NCBI GenBank assembly: GCA_002402465.1
Contig: DHFW01000020.1
Coordinates: forward strand, 1-32,348
Length of the DNA: 32,348 nucleotides
Source of the DNA: Bacteroidales bacterium UBA4814
GTDB taxonomy: Bacteria > Bacteroidota > Bacteroidia > Bacteroidales > UBA7960
Direction: 5' to 3'
Both the position numbers and the translations under genes were made by a program. Positions 23,255-31,039 of this stretch are shown piece by piece. The notes beneath the pieces are model-generated. The model saw only the letters and a program-made list of their open reading frames with translations, had not been told where the DNA came from and did no database searches. The first letter of the stretch is position 1. Every line of letters starts with the position of its first letter.

Positions 23255-23602
23255 TCAACCCCAAAAACAATTATAAGGGTCAGATTCAACCAGTGTTACA
23301 AAGTGCCTGATCGTTTTAACAAAAGGGACTGGCCTGAAAGGGTGCCATTTCAGATCAGCCCTCATCCAATAAACCTTCCACAGATTTTTTGATTTCACCC
23401 AGGTGGCTTTTGCGGCAGGACATTCGATCATCTGCTCTTTTTCATCAAATACCTCCTGAAGTTCATAAATGATTATGCTCTGGCCATCAACACGGTAACC
23501 CAAGTCGATTTTGTGGCGCAACTCTTCCGAAGGCCTGGCCTTTTCCAAGTATTGATCCAAAACCTTTTGGATCTCTTTCCTAAACTGTTCGCTGAATGCC
23601 AT
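23255..23602 (-). CDS. DUF3024 family protein
   Basis: A 115-residue protein if translation starts at the ATG at 23602 (MAFSEQFRKEIQKVLDQYL). The frame runs on to 23686, but that upstream part overlaps the PIN-like gene and is probably not translated. The pattern is that of DUF3024: an N-terminal helix with R-P-x-E-x-R (KARPSEELRHKID), a hh-Y-E strand (IIIYELQEVF), AKATWVKSKNLWKVYW and the final RADLKWHPF(R)P. The function of the family is unknown. It follows the PIN-like gene by 28 bases and is likely the third gene of the Xre/ImmA operon. Confidence 0.8.
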   Translation of the reverse strand: MAFSEQFRKEIQKVLDQYLEKARPSEELRHKIDLGYRVDGQSIIIYELQEVFDEKEQMIECPAAKATWVKSKNLWKVYWMRADLKWHPFRPVPFVKTIRHFVTLVESDPYNCFWG

Positions 23603-23630
23603 ACGAGTTGAAGGGTTAGGGTTATTCTGC

Positions 23631-24134
23631 CTAAGCTTTGCAAGAAAACAGGATATTGACTTCGCGGATAAAATCAAAATCATCAATCCATCTTACGCCC
23701 ATATTATCGCAGACGTTCGGGATTTTGATTCGCCGGGTATTCAGGGCAGTTTCTTTACTTTCTTTTGTAACAAGGGTGGCGTTCATTTTCATTGCATGTG
23801 ATATTACCCATGGATCGGCAAGGGAGCGACCCTTAATGTTATCGACCAGGAATTGGTGAAGCGGGTCTTTTTGCAGAATTTTCTGCCAGCATGATATCAC
23901 TTTCTGATCTGTCTTGTAAATTGGGATGGAGCTGTCTTTCAGCCAATTTGCAAGTTCATCATCGGTCTTAACAATTTCTTCCCGCACTTCTTCGGGCAGA
24001 AATATAATGCCTTTATTTCCCAATTGATTAAGAACCTGCCAATAATCGGGGCAGATAGAAGGAGCATAATATTTCTGCCAGGCCTGAATTAGCACGTTTG
24101 AATCAAGGCAATATGTTTGTTCCTTCAGAATCAT
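23631..24134 (-). CDS. DUF4411 family PIN-like protein (putative toxin)
   Basis: A 167-residue PIN-fold protein. Acidic residues at PIN positions are Asp11 (YCLDSNVLIQA), Glu48/Glu49 (LPEEVREEI) and Asp107 (SLADPWVISHAMKMNATLVTKE), with a fourth acidic cluster near the C-terminus (DDFDFI). This is the arrangement of VapC-like ribonucleases, and the motif details match DUF4411 as I know it. The start codon overlaps the stop of the upstream Xre/ImmA gene by 4 bases, typical of toxin-antitoxin pairs of the Xre-peptidase/PIN type. RNA cleavage is predicted from family resemblance only. Confidence 0.85.
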   Translation of the reverse strand: MILKEQTYCLDSNVLIQAWQKYYAPSICPDYWQVLNQLGNKGIIFLPEEVREEIVKTDDELANWLKDSSIPIYKTDQKVISCWQKILQKDPLHQFLVDNIKGRSLADPWVISHAMKMNATLVTKESKETALNTRRIKIPNVCDNMGVRWIDDFDFIREVNILFSCKA

Positions 24135-25309
24135 TTATATATCTGAGCTTCCAGCTTCGGGAAATTATTTACCGGGGTGTTTAGCAGGAAACTGGCAATG
24201 TTGGGTTCAACAAAGCCGCCCTTAAAGGCATCCAGCACTACTTGTGTGAACAATCTGCTGTTTTTATTGAGCCTAAGCAGGTAAGGATTGGGGCCTCCTT
24301 TCTTTTCAGCTAATTTTTGCTTTGCTTTTCTTTCTGCTTCTCTCCTTAAAAACTCTGCATACTCATTATCTGCTTCATTTTTTAAAACCCGGTAAGTGGC
24401 GTTTGAAATCAACCCCAAGTTCAAGACCCTGATCAAGAATGCAAAGGAGCTTACCCCAAACTTTCTGGCGACACGAAAAACTTCACTCGAGCCGGAAAAG
24501 ACCCTTTGGTCGAGGCCCAGCATTATTTTGTTTGGCATCAGGGCATTGGCAGTTACCTGGTTGCAAAACTGCTCAACGGGGTGATACTTTTGGGAGTTTA
24601 TTATTTCAAGGTTAATTTCATTTGATAAACCCGAAGCTGCAATCCAGAGGTGGGCAATCTCATGAACGAGGGTGAACAATTGGGGGGCGTTCCAGTCGTC
24701 GGAGTTCACAAAGACAAAGGGCGCATAAGGGTCGGCAATGGCAAAGCCCTGAATTTCATTTGAGTCAAGTTTAAGCCTTGAATGAATAAAACTGGTTCTG
24801 GAAACAAAAATCCCGTTCGATTCGGCTGCATCAATCCATTCTTTAATGGGCTGGTCTGAGCGGTAAGCGGCCGGTTTAATGTTCAGGGTTTTTAAAATGT
24901 CGGCGGCCACAATGGAAGGATCATCCTGAATTGAAAACCGTCCGATAAAGGGTAGTTTCTGTTCATGGCTCTCGGCGTACACTTCACTTATCCAGGCTTG
25001 TTTTTGCTGAATTTCCCTGATAATAAAAACCGAAGAGGTGGAAAGCTCTTTGGCGCCTTTTTTCCGGTAATCCTGCAAGGGTTGAAAGTCGCGTGGAATT
25101 TCGGGCAGAAACAGCAGTGCAAACGGCCGACGATAGGCCTTTGCAAGGGCTTGTGCCTGACGAATGGTGGGCTGGTTAAGGCCTTCCTCCCACTCCATCA
25201 GCTTTGATACGGACACCGAAACCCTTGCCGCAGCAAGCTCCTCACTCATTCGGGCCGATTCCCTTGCCCACCTGAGCACTTTAGGCGTTATGTTTGCTCG
25301 CTCTGCCAT
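24131..25309 (-). CDS. Xre-family HTH regulator with ImmA/IrrE metallopeptidase domain
   Basis: A 392-residue two-domain protein. Residues 8-60 are an Xre-type helix-turn-helix (VLRWARESARMSEELAAARV, then KLMEWEEG and PTIRQAQALAKAYRRP). Residues 150-300 are an ImmA/IrrE-type zinc peptidase domain with HEIAH at 216-220 (LFTLVHEIAHLWIA) and a downstream EQFCNQVTANALMP motif carrying the usual third-ligand region. Such proteins act as regulators or antitoxins that can be switched by proteolysis. It overlaps the DUF4411 gene by 4 bases. An exact -7 element ends 8 bases before the ATG, which would make the mRNA leaderless or nearly so. Repeated sequence at the promoter suggests autoregulation. Confidence 0.92.
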   Translation of the reverse strand: MAERANITPKVLRWARESARMSEELAAARVSVSVSKLMEWEEGLNQPTIRQAQALAKAYRRPFALLFLPEIPRDFQPLQDYRKKGAKELSTSSVFIIREIQQKQAWISEVYAESHEQKLPFIGRFSIQDDPSIVAADILKTLNIKPAAYRSDQPIKEWIDAAESNGIFVSRTSFIHSRLKLDSNEIQGFAIADPYAPFVFVNSDDWNAPQLFTLVHEIAHLWIAASGLSNEINLEIINSQKYHPVEQFCNQVTANALMPNKIMLGLDQRVFSGSSEVFRVARKFGVSSFAFLIRVLNLGLISNATYRVLKNEADNEYAEFLRREAERKAKQKLAEKKGGPNPYLLRLNKNSRLFTQVVLDAFKGGFVEPNIASFLLNTPVNNFPKLEAQIYK

Positions 25310-25316
25310 CTTAAGC

Positions 25317-25324
25317 CAAAATTA
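25317..25324 (-). promoter_or_regulatory. -7 promoter element and operator-like repeats of the Xre/ImmA operon
   Basis: The minus strand reads TAATTTTG, an exact -7 consensus, 7 bases from the ATG at 25309. The plus-strand sequence AATTACG(A/G)AAA occurs twice, at 25320-25330 (overlapping the -7 box) and 25343-25353, 23 bases apart. GCAGG/CCTGC arms lie at 25332-25336 and 25354-25358. Confidence 0.6.
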
Positions 25325-25374
25325 CGAAAAAGCAGGGATGCCAATTACGGAAACCTGCATGATTTTAACCATAC

Positions 25375-25509
25375 TTATGGGGTTTTAAGTGAGTTTTGTA
25401 ATTTCTCTTCAATTATTCTTTCAATTTTTTTCTCAACAGGTTCTTGTGTAATTATTTCAATGGCATTATATCCGGCAAAAATTGCCCCAATAACGCTTAT
25501 CCAGAAAAA
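25375..25509 (-). pseudogene. In-frame 44-codon continuation after the stop of the upstream gene
   Basis: Reading on past the TAA at 25510-25512 in the same frame gives 44 clean codons: a hydrophobic stretch FFWISVIGAIFAGYNAIEII, then a charged helix TQEPVEKKIERIIEEKL, ending at a TAA. The composition is strongly protein-like, and no ATG, GTG or TTG precedes it after the stop. It is therefore more probably the severed C-terminus of the 314-residue protein than a separate gene. It could also be reached by stop-codon readthrough, or reflect a sequencing error. Confidence 0.5.
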
Positions 25510-26454
25510 TTATTCCCTCTGCTTCCACCATGCTTTTTTCTTTTCAGAATAACGATAACCCGGCTGTTCAAAATTGCACCAATAGGCTCTTGGGGTTTCC
25601 CAATGAATTATTTTGGGGTTTTGATGTTTTGTTGATTCTGGATTTTCGGAAATTTTGATTTTGGCGGTTTCTATCTTTTTGTAAATGGCATGCGCATATC
25701 TCTTATTTAACAGGTCAATAAGTGGAGAGAACTTTTCAAGCTTAACCAGTTCATCCCAGTTTTTCTCCTGGAACAACTTTTTGGCGAAGGTGGGGATAAA
25801 GCGTTTCTCAGGTTCAAATGAAAGAGACCATGGTTTACCAAGCCTCTCGTGCATTTTGCTAATTTTTAGGTAATTTTCTAAAATCTTAAAACAGGTATTA
25901 TTGGTTAGATTTTTTCTGTTTAGTAATTCCTGGTTTTTTTCGACAATAGATATCAGGTGTTGGATTTCCGAGATTTCTTCTTTAGAAAAGCCAACAGGCA
26001 GGTAAATATTTGCAAACCTTGTTTCAGCATCATCTTCATTTATTATTTTCCCCCAGATAAAAATTTTACCTTGAAATTTGGTTTTTATGGAAAAAAAGAC
26101 TTCATGGTGATAATTAAATAATTCTCCAAAAGCCTCGCCTTCGTTAAAATAAACATTGATTCCATTTAATCCATTCTCTTCTTTTACTTCAGCATATCCG
26201 GTAAATAAATCTAGCCCGTCAGCCTTTTTAATAACCTCAATGTTCCTTAAATTTAGTAACCCGATTTGCGTTTTTTCCTCTAGCGCCAGCCGCACTATCC
26301 TATTGAGCTCCGCTTGTTTGTCAATTCCTTTGGGATCGCCATTGGGTTCCTCCTTCTCGGGGAAAAAGACCAACTTGATAAAACCAATAATGTTGGCCAA
26401 TATGACTATTGGAAGCGCAATTAAGTAAAAAATGAGTTTTATCAGGTAATACAT
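25510..26454 (-). CDS. Membrane-anchored protein of unknown function, possibly truncated by a stop codon
   Basis: A 314-residue protein with an N-terminal membrane segment (residues 1-32, LIKLIFYLIALPIVILANII then GFIKLVFFP) and a mostly cytoplasmic, charged body. The region KTQIGLLNLRNIEVIKKA is followed by beta-like strands, then helices from about residue 155. I recognise no family. It starts 27 bases after the type IIG enzyme stop and is probably co-transcribed with it, so an accessory role in defence is possible. Codon use is A+T-rich compared with the core genes, suggesting transfer. The frame continues for 44 sensible codons after its TAA, so the native protein may have been 359 residues with a second hydrophobic segment near the end. 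Confidence 0.7.
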   Translation of the reverse strand: MYYLIKLIFYLIALPIVILANIIGFIKLVFFPEKEEPNGDPKGIDKQAELNRIVRLALEEKTQIGLLNLRNIEVIKKADGLDLFTGYAEVKEENGLNGINVYFNEGEAFGELFNYHHEVFFSIKTKFQGKIFIWGKIINEDDAETRFANIYLPVGFSKEEISEIQHLISIVEKNQELLNRKNLTNNTCFKILENYLKISKMHERLGKPWSLSFEPEKRFIPTFAKKLFQEKNWDELVKLEKFSPLIDLLNKRYAHAIYKKIETAKIKISENPESTKHQNPKIIHWETPRAYWCNFEQPGYRYSEKKKAWWKQRE

Positions 26455-26481
26455 AATTGCGTAAAACTATGTAATTATTTT

Positions 26482-29400
26482 TCAATCTTTCACCACCCCA
26501 ATCTCCTCCGCCCCCAAACCATACAGGCCGTAAATGATCTGATCTATTTCGTTTTGCAGATGGGCTACATCGGCTTCGGGATCGGCTTCTTTCAGGGCAA
26601 GGATTTGACTGACTAGTGATTCGATTTGTTGTTTCTGGTATTCATTGGCCGGGAAAACAGGCAGGGTTGATACATGTACCGAGCGCAATTCAAGACGCCC
26701 GCCCTTATCGGGGTCGCCCAGCACAGAGCAAAGGTTTTTCAGATAAAACCAAGCCAGGGAAGAGTTCAAATAACCAAGCAAATAAAGATCGCTCGTTGGA
26801 ACAAAAAAGGCTTTATTGTTAAAAAGTAAATGGCTTGCTGAGTATGCAAATCGAGACTCCTTTGCAATTTCCGGATAGACAATCTTTGGTTTTTCAAACT
26901 CATTGTAATATGCAACGGTATCCTGAATTTCAAACCATTGATATGGCCCGGGTTTTCGTCCGCCCTTAATACCTGGTGTCAGTTTGGCTTTGAAGGGCAA
27001 TAAATGATCTAAAATGGCCGGATACTGTTCTATTTCAATGCCTCTGCGGGTGAAAATGATAAACCGCTTTTTATCCCTGATTTGATAAAACCGCACATCA
27101 TCGCCAATGGCAAAGGGGAATATGATTTCGGCCGAGCGCGGGTCTTTGGCAACCAGTTCGTTTCTTTTGGCTTCGTCAATAATAAAGGCCTTGTTTAAGC
27201 CGGTTTTAATTCCATAATAAATTTCGCCCTTAACGTATTCACCCAAAGGGATTCCTTGCTGTCTTATTTTTTCGAGCAATAGGTTTACCTTGCGATTTCC
27301 GAGGCTCCAAAAGTCCACACCAAAGGCCTCATCGTGCAGGAGTTCGGAGTTTTCATTTACTACCGTATGCAGCGACGGAAAATCGAGGCTTTTAACCTGC
27401 GTAAACCTTACCGGCAGGATTTTGGGACTTTTCTGAACGTGAAAAATGGCGGGGAAGGTGGCGGCTTCTTCAAACACCGGCAGCTCGCCAAAGTCAATCA
27501 AGTCGAGCATCTGGTGCTGCAACAGGAATCGGCGAAGGTTTTTGCCGTAATTGGCCTTAACAAATTTGTTGGAGGTGATCAGGCTCATTTGCCCGCCGGG
27601 GCGCAATATCTTAAGCGCAAGTTCAAAGAAATACACCAGCAAATCTGCCGTGCCGGCAAATACCTGATAGTGGTTCTTCAGGTGGTTTTTTAGCTCGCCC
27701 AGTTCTTCCTGCCTTATGTATGGTGGATTGCCTATTACCACATCAAAGCCTTCGAACTCGCCTTGGTTGTTAAGCACTTCAGGGAATTCGAAGCGCCACT
27801 CAAAGGCGTTTCTGAAAATCAGGTTGTTTTGTAAGCCCTGCTTTTCTTCTTCAAGCTTTGCAAGGTTATTTGAGGCCTTATCCAGCTTTTTCTTCAGATC
27901 AGCCGGTATGTTTTCGCCCCATTGTTTTTTAAGGTTCAGCTCGGTGAGCAGATTGGTCAGCTCGCCCCGGGCCTTTGATATTTTGGCTTTAAACGGATCG
28001 TCGATATTTGTCCGGAAATCTGTTTTTATGCCATCAATGATTTTTTGCAGGCCTTTTTTTACTTCACGATCACGGGCATTTTTGTATTCATTCACAAAGG
28101 CACGGTAGGCCTTAATGTCGTATTTTATGCTTTTTAGGGCTTTTCCCAGGTCGGCATCGAGGTTGAAGCGGCTGAGCAGGCTGTTTCCGCATTTTATGTT
28201 GATGTCGATGTTGGGCAGGGTTTCCAGATCATTAAAATCAGGCTCTTTGTAGTAGGCGTTTTTCAGCAACTCTATCCACAGCCGCAACCGGCAAATCAAA
28301 ACCGATTTAGGGTTGATGTCCACGCCAAAAAGGCAGTTTTCAATAATGGTTTGCTTTTCGCGAAATAGGGTTTTTTGCACCCGCTGTGTTTCTCGTCCAA
28401 GGGGTTTGCCGTTCTGAATTCTGTAATCAATGGGGTTTCCATGCTGGTCGGTAATGATCAGCTCATCATTTACTATTTCCACTTCATAGCCACCCAATAT
28501 ATTGCCGTTTTCATCGGCCAGTATGCCCAATTCTGCTTTTATGGCTATAATTTCGTTAAGGGCCGAAACCAGGAAGTGACCTGAGCCCACCGCCGGATCG
28601 CAAATACGCAGGGAATTCACAATTTCATTGGCACGAATCACATCAGGCGTTTTGAAAAGGCGGCTGGTGTAGTTCCTTATGTCGTCGAACTTGTCGAAAG
28701 GCCTTTCTCCATTCCCCGCAAGGGCTTGGTTGAATTTTTCCGTTACCGCAAGCCGTATGGCCTCCCTGCTCATATACATGGTGATAAAGCCGGGGGTAAA
28801 GATCGACCCGTCCTTATAGCCATTGATCTTTTCAAACACCTTGCCCAGCACAGAGGCGTTAATAAGTTGCTTTTGCCGGGTATCTTCCTGAATGCCTTCG
28901 CTGCCTTCGCTGGCAAAATCGTAAGCATCGAGAAATTGAAGCAGATAAGCCAGGGTTGGCAGCCCAGTTACCTTCTTTTTTTCTTCTTTAAGGATGGTGG
29001 CCTTATAAAATCCAAGCAATTCGCTGTTGTCGAGCGAGTTGATCTTGATGGCCTGGTCTTCCAGGGGGCTGATCTCGAACAATGAGCTGTTGAGGTAGGG
29101 AATGTGGCCATATTTGGCTTGTATGACTTCGGTGCGGTCGGGCAGGTTTACAGCCAGCACCTTGTGAAATAGCTTGAACAGCTCATCAAAATCGTTTATG
29201 GTATCCGGATCAAGAAACCTGAAACCCTTGTTGCCTTGATGATAGGTTACGAGTTGCCCTTCAAGCAGCTTCAGGAATAAAATGCGGTTTATCCAGGTGA
29301 TGCATAACTCAAGGGCAATGTTGAATTTTCTTTCCTCCCTGTTTTCGCCGAAAAGACTGAGGTCGCCAATGCGGTGAAATGGGTCTTCGGTTTCAAGCGC

Positions 29401-30276
29401 TTCAATGGTAAGTTCTATCAGCGAAGCCGCATCAGGGTTTTCAATTTTTCGCCTGATGATGTTCTTGTTATCCACCCGGGCCTCTTCCAACCCAATAATA
29501 TGCAGCAACTCGCGGTAAAAACCGGCATTGAGGGTGTTGCTATCGTTGGATGGAACGATTTTTAAAAGATGACCCGGCGAAAGGGTTTTGAAAAGGGCCA
29601 CCAGCTCCTTGTCATCTTCCTTTTGGTTGTTCCTTAAAATGGTTTCATAATCCCTTATGTTGAAGTAAATGCAGGGCAACTCCACATCCATTTCGGCAAT
29701 AATGCGTGCAACCTCTTCATAAAAGAAGGGATTGTCCTTGCGGTCGTTTACCTTGATTTCAAAAAGCTTTCTGATCCGGGTGTTTCGAAAAATTAACTTG
29801 TCGAAATGATTGGCATCGAAAATGTACCACTCATAAATGTTGGTAACCACAAGTTGCTTCAGCTCGTTGTTTCCCCCTAGCAGGCGCTCTTTTAGATAAT
29901 ACAGTACGAGTTCATGCAAAGCTTTCCGGTTGGGGTTTTCAACCGAAATCATTTCAGAAACATTGGTGGGACGCTTGGCTTCAATAATAACGCCCACAGG
30001 GCTGTCGGCACCTTTGCCCAGGTTAATCACCAGGTCTTTTTTGTCCTTGGTATTAATGGCATTGGAATCACGGTAATAGGTGTCGCGCAGGAAGTCGCGC
30101 AAGTAGTTTTTCAGATGTTCTTCGCTTTCGTCTTTCGGGAGGCTCTCAACCACATTTAGCTTGTTAAGCAGCGAAATCAGGTTGGCTTTGAAAACATCCA
30201 TTTCGCTGCGCAAGGGCTTTTGTTTCAGAAAAGCTTTCAGCGCCTTTTTGGGCGGTTGAGGCAAAAGTCGGAGCAT
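26482..30276 (-). CDS. Type IIG restriction-modification enzyme (Eco57I-like methylase domain)
   Basis: A 1264-residue fusion protein. The N-terminus carries a PD-(D/E)xK nuclease pattern: Asp81 (KKDLVI), then Glu99-x-Lys101 (VGVIIEAKRP). An N6-adenine methyltransferase follows, with motif I DPAVGSGHFL near residue 560 and catalytic NPPY (VVIGNPPYIRQEE) near 850. The C-terminal 350 residues resemble a TaqI-type target-recognition domain (YYGIKTGLNKAFIID, later LLGYLNSSLAWFYLKN). One polypeptide thus could cut and methylate DNA. I place the start at ATG 30276 (MLRLLPQPPKKALKAFLKQK) rather than the TTG at 30303, because that TTG lies inside an exact -7 promoter element. A membrane-anchored protein gene follows 27 bases downstream. 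The recognition sequence cannot be predicted. Confidence 0.92.
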   Translation of the reverse strand: MLRLLPQPPKKALKAFLKQKPLRSEMDVFKANLISLLNKLNVVESLPKDESEEHLKNYLRDFLRDTYYRDSNAINTKDKKDLVINLGKGADSPVGVIIEAKRPTNVSEMISVENPNRKALHELVLYYLKERLLGGNNELKQLVVTNIYEWYIFDANHFDKLIFRNTRIRKLFEIKVNDRKDNPFFYEEVARIIAEMDVELPCIYFNIRDYETILRNNQKEDDKELVALFKTLSPGHLLKIVPSNDSNTLNAGFYRELLHIIGLEEARVDNKNIIRRKIENPDAASLIELTIEALETEDPFHRIGDLSLFGENREERKFNIALELCITWINRILFLKLLEGQLVTYHQGNKGFRFLDPDTINDFDELFKLFHKVLAVNLPDRTEVIQAKYGHIPYLNSSLFEISPLEDQAIKINSLDNSELLGFYKATILKEEKKKVTGLPTLAYLLQFLDAYDFASEGSEGIQEDTRQKQLINASVLGKVFEKINGYKDGSIFTPGFITMYMSREAIRLAVTEKFNQALAGNGERPFDKFDDIRNYTSRLFKTPDVIRANEIVNSLRICDPAVGSGHFLVSALNEIIAIKAELGILADENGNILGGYEVEIVNDELIITDQHGNPIDYRIQNGKPLGRETQRVQKTLFREKQTIIENCLFGVDINPKSVLICRLRLWIELLKNAYYKEPDFNDLETLPNIDINIKCGNSLLSRFNLDADLGKALKSIKYDIKAYRAFVNEYKNARDREVKKGLQKIIDGIKTDFRTNIDDPFKAKISKARGELTNLLTELNLKKQWGENIPADLKKKLDKASNNLAKLEEEKQGLQNNLIFRNAFEWRFEFPEVLNNQGEFEGFDVVIGNPPYIRQEELGELKNHLKNHYQVFAGTADLLVYFFELALKILRPGGQMSLITSNKFVKANYGKNLRRFLLQHQMLDLIDFGELPVFEEAATFPAIFHVQKSPKILPVRFTQVKSLDFPSLHTVVNENSELLHDEAFGVDFWSLGNRKVNLLLEKIRQQGIPLGEYVKGEIYYGIKTGLNKAFIIDEAKRNELVAKDPRSAEIIFPFAIGDDVRFYQIRDKKRFIIFTRRGIEIEQYPAILDHLLPFKAKLTPGIKGGRKPGPYQWFEIQDTVAYYNEFEKPKIVYPEIAKESRFAYSASHLLFNNKAFFVPTSDLYLLGYLNSSLAWFYLKNLCSVLGDPDKGGRLELRSVHVSTLPVFPANEYQKQQIESLVSQILALKEADPEADVAHLQNEIDQIIYGLYGLGAEEIGVVKD

Positions 30277-30300
30277 AGGCAAACAGCAGGGGGTTCCCTG

Positions 30301-30308
30301 CAAATATA
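30301..30308 (-). promoter_or_regulatory. -7 promoter element of the type IIG gene
   Basis: The minus strand reads TATATTTG, an exact -7 consensus. It predicts a transcript start near 30294, about 18 bases before ATG 30276, and rules out the upstream TTG start. Confidence 0.6.
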
Positions 30309-30362
30309 GAAATTTATGGCATAAATCAGGGAAAAAGGAATAATAATCTCAGAGGAATTCGG

Positions 30363-30455
30363 CATCTCGACTGCGCTTTTGCCAGAAAAGGCTTCGACTT
30401 CGCTCAGCCTGAAAGGCCAGTCACCCCGAGCGGGGCCTGCACTGAGCCGGTTCAA
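30363..30455. repeat. REP-like elements with TCGACT/CACTGAGCC motifs
   Basis: Contains TCTCGACTGCGC, GCTTCGACTTCGCTCAGCCTGA, the palindrome CCCCGAGCGGGG and CTGCACTGAGCCGG in succession. These are the same building blocks as the elements at 23094, 30831 and 32258. Confidence 0.55.
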
Positions 30456-30468
30456 ATGACGGAAACAA

Positions 30469-30605
30469 ATCAATAGCCCCGGCATTTATGCCGGGTTTTT
30501 TTGTCAGCAACAACGGGGCTTTAGCCCAAACCATCTTTCTGTTGGGTTAAAACCCATAGGAAAATTGGGATTATCAGTTCCGCTGCCTGAAGGCTACGGC
30601 TATTC
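30469..30605 (+). repeat. Dispersed hairpin-rich repeat, copy C
   Basis: Third direct copy of the repeat at 21928 and 22937, with the same hairpin order and a short deletion between the first and second hairpins. It lies between the divergent type IIG gene and the cysteine peptidase gene and so marks the far side of the accessory segment. A further REP-like fragment (CTCTCGGCTGCG...GAGTCGATGG) follows at about 30622-30666. Confidence 0.85.
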
Positions 30606-30686
30606 ACCATTGCTAATGGAACCACCTCTCGGCTGCGTCTCACCTGAGGCGAGATAGAGTCGATGGGCCGGCAGCTCATAAACCCA

Positions 30687-30825
30687 AATAAGGTAATAAG
30701 GTTATGTGTCAGAATAGATTTGCATGGTTACTAAGGTAATAAGGTCAGAAAAAAACATACCAAAAAACCTTATTACCTTAGTAACACAAATTGCCCCCCA
30801 GAAAGGCAAACCTTATTAGCTTATT
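30687..30825. repeat. Nested inverted repeats, GGTAATAAGG type
   Basis: Inner arms GTTACTAAGGTAATAAGGT (30727-30745) and its exact complement (30767-30785) are 19 bases, perfect, with a 21-base loop. Outer arms AATAAGGTAATAAGGTT (30687-30703) and AACCTTATTAGCTTATT (30809-30825) match with one mismatch. The whole 139 bp could form one long two-part hairpin. No coding frame is seen in it. Confidence 0.85.
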
Positions 30826-30830
30826 GAATT

Positions 30831-30897
30831 CCCCGATCGAAGTTCGACCGGAGGGAGAACGGAGCCTGCACTGAGCCGGGTCGAAGTGTCGAGGGGC
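30831..30897. repeat. REP-like inverted element
   Basis: CCCCGATCGAAGTTCGACC at one end and GGGTCGAAGTGTCGAGGGGC at the other are imperfect complementary arms around GCCTGCACTGAGCC. The following bases 30898-30970 contain short near-repeats of CCATGC/CCCTATGC. Confidence 0.6.
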
Positions 30898-30999
30898 CGT
30901 CTCGGTCTGTACCTTCACCCCATGCTCCATACCCTATGCACAATACCCTATGCCCAATGTTTTTTCATTTTTCATTCTTCATTCTTTAAAAGCTTATCC

Positions 31000-31007
31000 T
31001 ATATTTG
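31000..31007 (+). promoter_or_regulatory. -7 promoter element of the cysteine peptidase gene
   Basis: TATATTTG, an exact -7 consensus, 32 bases before ATG 31040. It lies inside the longer open frame that begins at 30950, which argues against that upstream start. Confidence 0.65.
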
Positions 31008-31039
31008 CAAATCACTCACCAATCCAAAATACAAACAAC

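Noticed and set aside
23086..23310. Small plus-strand ORF of 74 codons
   Set aside because: It is made largely of REP-like and non-coding sequence, runs into the DUF3024 gene on the other strand and has no recognisable domain.
23603..23686. Longer DUF3024 protein beginning at 23686
   Set aside because: The added residues overlap the end of the PIN-like gene, and the family start fits MAFSEQF at 23602.
30950..31039. Upstream start of the cysteine peptidase, giving a 434-residue protein
   Set aside because: The extra 30 residues have no export or family character, contain the -7 promoter element in their coding sequence, and precede a well-formed signal peptide starting at 31040.
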